From Asticcacaulis excentricus CB 48 (GTDB lineage: Bacteria > Pseudomonadota > Alphaproteobacteria > Caulobacterales > Caulobacteraceae), in NCBI RefSeq assembly GCF_000175215.2, contig NC_014817.1:1077501-1141500 (forward strand): a DNA stretch of 64,000 nucleotides, given 5' to 3'. Below the pieces are notes generated by a model that was not told where the DNA came from, ran no database searches, and saw only the letters and a program-made list of their open reading frames with translations. How positions within the stretch are numbered: position 1 is the first letter of the stretch; each line of letters begins with the position of its first letter. A program made the position numbers and the translations under genes. Of this stretch, positions 59,051 through 64,000 are shown piece by piece.

Positions 59051-62000
59051 ATGATCTCGCGTTTCTTTATCCACAGACCGATCTTTGCCTGGGTGGTGGC
59101 CATCGTCATCATGATGGCGGGCCTTCTGTCCATCGCCAACCTGCCCGTCGCCCAGTATCCGCAGATCGCCCTGCCGCAGGTGTCGGTCAGTGCCTTCTAT
59201 CCGGGCGCTTCGGCCAAGACCGTCGAAGACTCGGTCACCCAGATCGTCGAGCAGCAGATGAAGGGCATTGATGGCCTTTTGTACATGAACTCGACCTCGG
59301 ATTCGAGCGGGGCCGCCTCGATCACCCTGACCTTTAAGGCCGGGACCGATCCGGACATCGCGCAGGTTCAGGTGCAGAACAAGCTGCAATCAGCCACGCC
59401 GCTCCTGCCGCAGGAGGTGCAGCAACAGGGCCTGACGGTGGCCAAGGCGACCTCCAGCTTCCTGATGGTGGTCGGTCTGTATGCAGAAGACCCCAGCGTT
59501 TCCGGCCATGACCTTGGCGACTACATGTCCTCGACTCTGGTCGATCAGCTCAGCCGCGTCGATGGCGTCGGCACCATCCAGAACTTCGGGGCCCAGTACG
59601 CCATGCGTATCTGGCTCGATCCGGCCAAGCTGAATAGCTACAGCCTTACGCCGACTGATGTTATGAATGCTATTCGCGCCCAGAACACGCAGGTCTCTGC
59701 CGGGCAACTGGGCGGTCTGCCGGCCGTCAAGGGCACGGTGCTCAACGCCACCATCACCGCGCAGTCGCGCCTCACCCGCATCGAGCAGTTCCGCAACATC
59801 ATCCTCAAAAACACCTCCGGCGGTGCCGTGGTGAAGCTGGAGGACGTGGCGCGCATTGAGCTGGGGGCTCAGCAATATACCGGGACGGTGAAGTTCAATG
59901 GCCGTGAAGCGACCGGTGTCGCCATCAGCCTCGCCACCGGGGCCAATGCGCTCAACACCGCCAATGCGGTGAAGGCCAAGATGGCTGAGCTGGAAAAGAA
60001 CTTCCCCAAGGGCTACCGCTATGTGGTGCCGTTCGACACGACGCCGTTTATCGAGCTGTCGATCCATGAGGTCGTGAAGACCCTGATCGAAGCCGTGGTA
60101 CTCGTCTTCGTCGTCATGTTCCTCTTCCTGCAAAACTGGCGCGCCACCATTATCCCGACCATCGCGGTGCCGGTGGTGTTGCTGGGGACTTTTGGGGTGC
60201 TGGCGGCCTTTGGTTATTCGATCAATACCCTGACCCTGTTCGGGCTAGTGCTGGCTATCGGTCTGCTGGTCGATGACGCCATCGTCGTGGTCGAAAACGT
60301 CGAGCGCGTCATGCACGAGGAAAAGCTGCCGCCCATGGCCGCGACCATCAAGTCGATGGAAGAAATCACCGGGGCGCTGATCGGCATTGCGCTGGTCCTG
60401 TCGGCGGTGTTCATCCCCATGGCCTTCTTCGGCGGGTCGCAGGGCGTCATCTATCGTCAGTTCTCTATCACCATCGTTTCGGCCATGGTCCTGTCGGTGG
60501 TGGTGGCCCTGATCCTGACGCCGGCCCTGTGTGCCACGCTTCTGAAAGCCTCTGATGCCGAACATCAGGACAAGAAGGGCTTTTTCGGCTGGTTCAACCG
60601 CAACTTTGACCGCATGGCCAATGGCTACCGCAACACGGTGGGCAAGATTCTGGGGCAGGGCGGTCGCTACATGATCGTCTTCGCGGTGATCGTCGGCCTG
60701 ATGGCCTTCCTGTTCACCCGTATCCCGACCTCCTTCCTGCCGGAAGAGGATCAGGGCATCATGTTCTCGCTGGTGCAATTGCCGCCGGGGGCCACGGATG
60801 AGCGTACCGGTCAGGTCATGGATCAGGTCGCCGCGCACTTCGCCAAGGACCCGGCCGTGGAATCGAACTTTACGGTCAGCGGCTTCTCCTTCGCCGGTGT
60901 GGGGCAAAATGCCGGTATGGCCTTCGTCCGCCTCAAACCCTTTGAGGAGCGCAAATCGCCGGACCTGAAAGCCCCCGCTGTCGCCGGGCGCGCCATGGGT
61001 GCCTTCAGCCAGTTCCGTGACGCCATGGCCTTTGCCATCGTGCCGCCCGCAGTGTCCGAACTCGGCAACTCGTCAGGTTTCGACCTTCAGCTGAAGGACG
61101 TCGGGGGGCTGGGCCACGAAGCCCTACTCAATGCCCGTAATCAGGTGCTGGGTATGGCGGCGCAGAACCCGTCGCTGATGGCCGTGCGTCCTAACGGCAT
61201 GGAAGACACGCCGGAACTGAAGCTCGACATCGATCAGGTCGCCGCCGGGTCGATGGGCGTCAGCCTCAGCGATGTCAATGCCACGCTTTCGACCGCCATG
61301 GGCGGGGCCTATGTCAACGACTTTATCGACCGCAACCGCGTCAAGAAGGTCTATGTGCAGGCCGATGCGCCCTTCCGCATGAAGCCGGAAGATCTGAACC
61401 AGTGGTATGTGCGTAATACTCAGGGTCAGATGGTGCCATTGTCGGCCTTCACGACCGCACACTGGGCCTATGGCTCGCCGCGACTGGAACGCTATAACGG
61501 CGCGCCATCGATGAATATTCAGGGTATGGCTGCGCCGGGCAAGTCATCGGGTCAGGCCATGGCCGAGATGGAGAAGATCATCGCGCAACTGCCTCCCGGC
61601 ATCAGCTATGAATGGACCGGCCTGTCGCTTCAGGAGAAGGCGTCAGGGGCCGAAGCGCCGATGCTCTACGCCCTGTCGATCTTCGTCGTCTTCATTCTGC
61701 TGGCCGCGCTATATGAAAGCTGGTCGATCCCGGTGGCCATCGTCATGGTTATCCCGCTGGGCGTACTGGGCGCGCTGATTGCCACCCTGCTGCGCGGTCT
61801 TTCGAACGACATCTATCTTCAGGTGGCGCTGCTGACCATCATCGGTCTGTCGGCCAAGAACGCCATCCTGATCGTCGAGTTTGCCAAGCACAACCACGAA
61901 AACGGCATGGGTCTTATTGACGCCACGCTTCAGGCTGCCCGCGTCCGCCTGCGCCCGATCATCATGACCTCGATGGCCTTTACCTTCGGCATCCTGCCGC

Positions 62001-62227
62001 TGTTCTTCGCCAATGGCGCGGGGTCGGGCAGCCAGAATGCCATCGGTACGGGTCTGGTCGGCGGCATTCTGTCGGCGACCTTCCTGGCGGTGTTCTTTAT
62101 CCCGCTTTTCTTTGTCATCATTGAAAAGATGTTCAAGGCGGACGAAAAGCACCTTAAGACTCTGGCGGCGGAGCGCGAAGCTCTGGCGGCGCTGGAACAG
62201 TCGCGTCGCAACCGTGAGGACCACTAG
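59051..62227 (+). CDS. RND multidrug efflux pump (HAE1/AcrB family)
   Basis: The ATG at 59051 begins MISRFFIHRPIFAWVVAI, the usual start of AcrB-type pumps; the frame upstream adds unrelated residues. The 1058-residue protein has twelve membrane helices and two large periplasmic loops. The proton-relay aspartates are in LVLAIGLLVDDAIVVVENVERVM and a lysine is in ILIVEFAKHNHENG. It expels hydrophobic drugs or solvents using the proton gradient. The drug range is unknown. Confidence 0.96.
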   Translation: MISRFFIHRPIFAWVVAIVIMMAGLLSIANLPVAQYPQIALPQVSVSAFYPGASAKTVEDSVTQIVEQQMKGIDGLLYMNSTSDSSGAASITLTFKAGTDPDIAQVQVQNKLQSATPLLPQEVQQQGLTVAKATSSFLMVVGLYAEDPSVSGHDLGDYMSSTLVDQLSRVDGVGTIQNFGAQYAMRIWLDPAKLNSYSLTPTDVMNAIRAQNTQVSAGQLGGLPAVKGTVLNATITAQSRLTRIEQFRNIILKNTSGGAVVKLEDVARIELGAQQYTGTVKFNGREATGVAISLATGANALNTANAVKAKMAELEKNFPKGYRYVVPFDTTPFIELSIHEVVKTLIEAVVLVFVVMFLFLQNWRATIIPTIAVPVVLLGTFGVLAAFGYSINTLTLFGLVLAIGLLVDDAIVVVENVERVMHEEKLPPMAATIKSMEEITGALIGIALVLSAVFIPMAFFGGSQGVIYRQFSITIVSAMVLSVVVALILTPALCATLLKASDAEHQDKKGFFGWFNRNFDRMANGYRNTVGKILGQGGRYMIVFAVIVGLMAFLFTRIPTSFLPEEDQGIMFSLVQLPPGATDERTGQVMDQVAAHFAKDPAVESNFTVSGFSFAGVGQNAGMAFVRLKPFEERKSPDLKAPAVAGRAMGAFSQFRDAMAFAIVPPAVSELGNSSGFDLQLKDVGGLGHEALLNARNQVLGMAAQNPSLMAVRPNGMEDTPELKLDIDQVAAGSMGVSLSDVNATLSTAMGGAYVNDFIDRNRVKKVYVQADAPFRMKPEDLNQWYVRNTQGQMVPLSAFTTAHWAYGSPRLERYNGAPSMNIQGMAAPGKSSGQAMAEMEKIIAQLPPGISYEWTGLSLQEKASGAEAPMLYALSIFVVFILLAALYESWSIPVAIVMVIPLGVLGALIATLLRGLSNDIYLQVALLTIIGLSAKNAILIVEFAKHNHENGMGLIDATLQAARVRLRPIIMTSMAFTFGILPLFFANGAGSGSQNAIGTGLVGGILSATFLAVFFIPLFFVIIEKMFKADEKHLKTLAAEREALAALEQSRRNREDH

Positions 62228-62324
62228 AGCCTTGCCGATCTGATCTCATCAGATCGGCGCTCTGTATTTTTGATTTGACGCACTTTTAATCCGAAAAGTG
62301 CGTCACACTTTTCGGAAAGTGCTC
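62226..62324. repeat. RIME/REP-like palindromic element
   Basis: The pump-channel gap is filled with an element bounded by AGAGC and GCTCT. Inside are a perfect stem GCCGATCTGAT/ATCAGATCGGC (62234-62258) and two mutually exclusive stems: GACGCACTTTT with AAAAGTGCGTC (62277-62304), and CCGAAAAGTG with CACTTTTCGG (62291-62315). The build resembles repetitive intergenic elements of rhizobia and relatives. The last stem reaches the ribosome site (GGAAAG) of the channel gene. Confidence 0.6.
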
Positions 62325-62326
62325 TT

Positions 62327-63697
62327 ATGAAAAGCTCGTTTAAACTCGGTCTGATGCTTCCGGCCACGGCTCTGGTCCTCAGCGCCTGTACGCTGGCTCC
62401 GAAATATGAGCGCGGCACCCTGCCGGTGGCCGATCAGTTCCCGACCCCCGCCACGGCGCAGGGAGAGTCGGCCGAAACCCTGCCGTGGCAGAAGGTCTTC
62501 CTCGACCCGCGTCTGCAAAGCGTCATCTATGAGGCGCTGGTCAATAACCGCGACCTGCGCATCGCCACGCTGAATGCCGAGCGCGTGCGCGCCCAGTACA
62601 GCGTGCAGCGCGCCAGCCTGTTCCCTAGCGTCAATGGCACGGTCAGCGGCCGCCGCGGGGATACCGGCACCGGTACGGACACCGAGTCCTATAGCGCCGA
62701 CATCGGGGCCTCGTGGGAGCTGGACCTGTTCGGGCGGGTGCGCTCCCTAAGCAATGCCGCGCTCAACACCTATTTCGCCTCGGCGGAAAACCAGAAGGCG
62801 GCCAAGCTGTCGCTGATCTCGTCCGTGGCGACGGCGTGGCTGACTCTGGGGGCCGATCAGGAGCAGTTGCGCCTGTCGCGTGAGACCCTGCGTCTGCGCG
62901 AAGAGAGCCTGTCCCTGACGCAAAAGCGCTTTGACCTTGGGGCCACCGATGCGCTGGGCCTGCGTCAGGAGCAGACCCTGACCGAACAGGCGCGCGCCGA
63001 TGTGGCGCAACTGGAAGCGCTGGTGCAGCAGGACAAGAACGCCCTGCGCCTGTTGGTGGGCGTTGAGGTCGAAGCGGCCAACCTGCCGAACGCGCTGCCG
63101 GAAAACGCCGTGCTGAGCGACCTGCCGGTTGGCCTGCCGTCGGAGGTGCTGCTGAAGCGTCCGGACGTGGTGGCTGCGGAGTTCGACCTGAAGGCCGCCA
63201 ATGCCAATATCGGGGCGGCGCGCGCCGCCTTCTTCCCGCGCATCTCGCTGACGGGTGCCGTGGGCAAGGCCTCTACCGATCTCAACAACCTGTTTGACGG
63301 GGCCGACACCTGGAGCTTTGCGCCGTCGATCTCGGTGCCGATCTTCGCCGGCGGGGCCAATATCGCTGGGCTGGAAAGCTCGAAAAAGGCGCGGGATATT
63401 GCGCTGGCCACCTACGAAAAGTCGATCCAGACGGCGTTCCGCGACGTGGCCGATGCGTTGGCTGTGCGCTCGACGATCGACACGCGCCTGACGGCTCAGA
63501 CCCGCGTGGTCCAGGCCGCCAGCGAAACGGAAGCTCTGTCGCGCGCCCGCTTTGATCGCGGCGTAGATTCGCGCCTGACCCTGACCGATGCCCAGCGCAC
63601 CCTCTACGGCGCGCAGCAGGGCCTGATCACCACGCGCCTGACGCGGGCGCTGAATCTGACGCGGCTCTACGCGGCCACGGGCGGCGGTCTGCAATAG
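62327..63697 (+). CDS. Outer-membrane efflux channel lipoprotein (OprM/NodT type)
   Basis: The 456-residue protein has a lipobox (LSAC, about C21) and the duplicated TolC-type pattern: SADIGASWELDLFGRVR in the first half, a long helix with LRLREESLSLTQKRFDLGATD, and the second half with LLKRPDVVAAEFDLKAANANIGAARAAFFPRISLTGAVG. It forms the outer-membrane exit of the pump. GGAAAG, 8 bases before the start, is the ribosome site. Confidence 0.95.
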   Translation: MKSSFKLGLMLPATALVLSACTLAPKYERGTLPVADQFPTPATAQGESAETLPWQKVFLDPRLQSVIYEALVNNRDLRIATLNAERVRAQYSVQRASLFPSVNGTVSGRRGDTGTGTDTESYSADIGASWELDLFGRVRSLSNAALNTYFASAENQKAAKLSLISSVATAWLTLGADQEQLRLSRETLRLREESLSLTQKRFDLGATDALGLRQEQTLTEQARADVAQLEALVQQDKNALRLLVGVEVEAANLPNALPENAVLSDLPVGLPSEVLLKRPDVVAAEFDLKAANANIGAARAAFFPRISLTGAVGKASTDLNNLFDGADTWSFAPSISVPIFAGGANIAGLESSKKARDIALATYEKSIQTAFRDVADALAVRSTIDTRLTAQTRVVQAASETEALSRARFDRGVDSRLTLTDAQRTLYGAQQGLITTRLTRALNLTRLYAATGGGLQ

Positions 63698-63768
63698 ATT
63701 TGTTGCGACGCTTTGCACTTTGACCCCCTGAGGGAACCGGATTATCATTCTCTCAGGCGGTTTTTTGT

Positions 63769-64000
63769 ATGATCTCTCTCAATCCCTATCTTACCCTGAC
63801 GGTTCAGTCTCTGGGCCATGAGGCGCAGCACCTGATCATTGTCGATGAGGTGCTGAGCGATCCGCAGGCCCTGATTGCCGAAGCCGGTGAGGCAGCCTTT
63901 CGCACGCCTGCGCCCGGATCGCGCTATCCCGGCCTCAATGCCCCCTTGCCACAGGCCTATAAGACGCTGGTTGCAACGGAGCTTCTTCCCCGTCTGTTGC
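63769..64000 (+). CDS. DUF6445-like protein, N-terminal fragment
   Basis: Only 77 codons are present before the window ends. The sequence has LIIVDEVLSDPQALIAEAGEAAFRT followed by SRYPGLNAPLPQAY, the typical start of the DUF6445 group (an iron/2-oxoglutarate-like fold is suspected). Such genes are often neighbours of tryptophan halogenases and TonB receptors in Caulobacterales. The start ATG at 63769 has a distant CAGGCGG. Confidence 0.6.
   Translation, partial: MISLNPYLTLTVQSLGHEAQHLIIVDEVLSDPQALIAEAGEAAFRTPAPGSRYPGLNAPLPQAYKTLVATELLPRLL

Noticed and set aside
59015..62224. Long minus-strand frames across the RND pump gene
   Set aside because: They mirror the pump gene and are His/Arg/Asp-rich, typical antisense shadows in high-GC DNA.

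Overview
The window is high-GC alphaproteobacterial DNA. The gene content points to the Caulobacterales, probably Asticcacaulis or a close relative. The evidence is several large TonB-dependent receptors, a flavin-dependent halogenase, PAS-type chemoreceptors, CtrA-type TTAA-N7-TTAA boxes and a DUF6445-like protein. A replication and partition locus sits in the middle (about 35.6-38.9 kb). It holds a ParA ATPase, a small ribbon-helix-helix partner, an RPA-family RepA initiator, an iteron array and a candidate centromere. This suggests a secondary replicon (chromid, second chromosome or megaplasmid). The species assignment is inference.

Left part (0-35 kb), mostly signalling and carbohydrate use: response regulators; a halogenase; a CPA2-type antiporter; a Phd/VapC-like toxin-antitoxin pair with two visible operators; a metNIQ methionine importer; a large TonB-dependent receptor behind an AT-rich leader; a FadR-type regulator divergent from D-mannonate dehydratase and a GH67 alpha-glucuronidase (glucuronoxylan and hexuronate use); a PAS-PAS chemoreceptor; an SDR/LysR divergent pair; a cold-shock gene; a GPH sugar symporter divergent from a LacI regulator; a ThuA-like protein; a TonB-dependent receptor next to a Cys/His-rich exported protein; a GH16 glucanase; a ParD remnant; a GH20 hexosaminidase; a YidB protein and an M14 carboxypeptidase.

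Replicon core (35.6-39.6 kb): parA-parB-repA form one minus-strand operon. Downstream of repA lie eight 17-bp iterons (GGTCACTNWTCCCCCGA) with a DnaA box. Upstream of parA lies a region of TAGC tetramers repeated at 11-bp steps, with a perfect CtrA box inside it. I read this as a type Ib-like centromere wired to the cell cycle. Single iterons also occur at about 34.4, 35.65 and 47.6 kb.

Right part (39.6-64 kb): a GlcNAc-type SIS deaminase with ATTGGT/ACCAAT operators like the one before the hexosaminidase; a phosphate-starvation block (beta-helix lipoprotein, TonB-dependent receptor, TorF-like porin, pstSCAB) in which three transcription units carry PHO-box-like 11-bp repeats; kduD with an internally shortened LacI regulator; lldD; a membrane chemoreceptor with a CtrA box; and a TetR-controlled RND efflux operon with a RIME/REP-like palindromic element between pump and outer-membrane channel. 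Both ends of the window cut genes.
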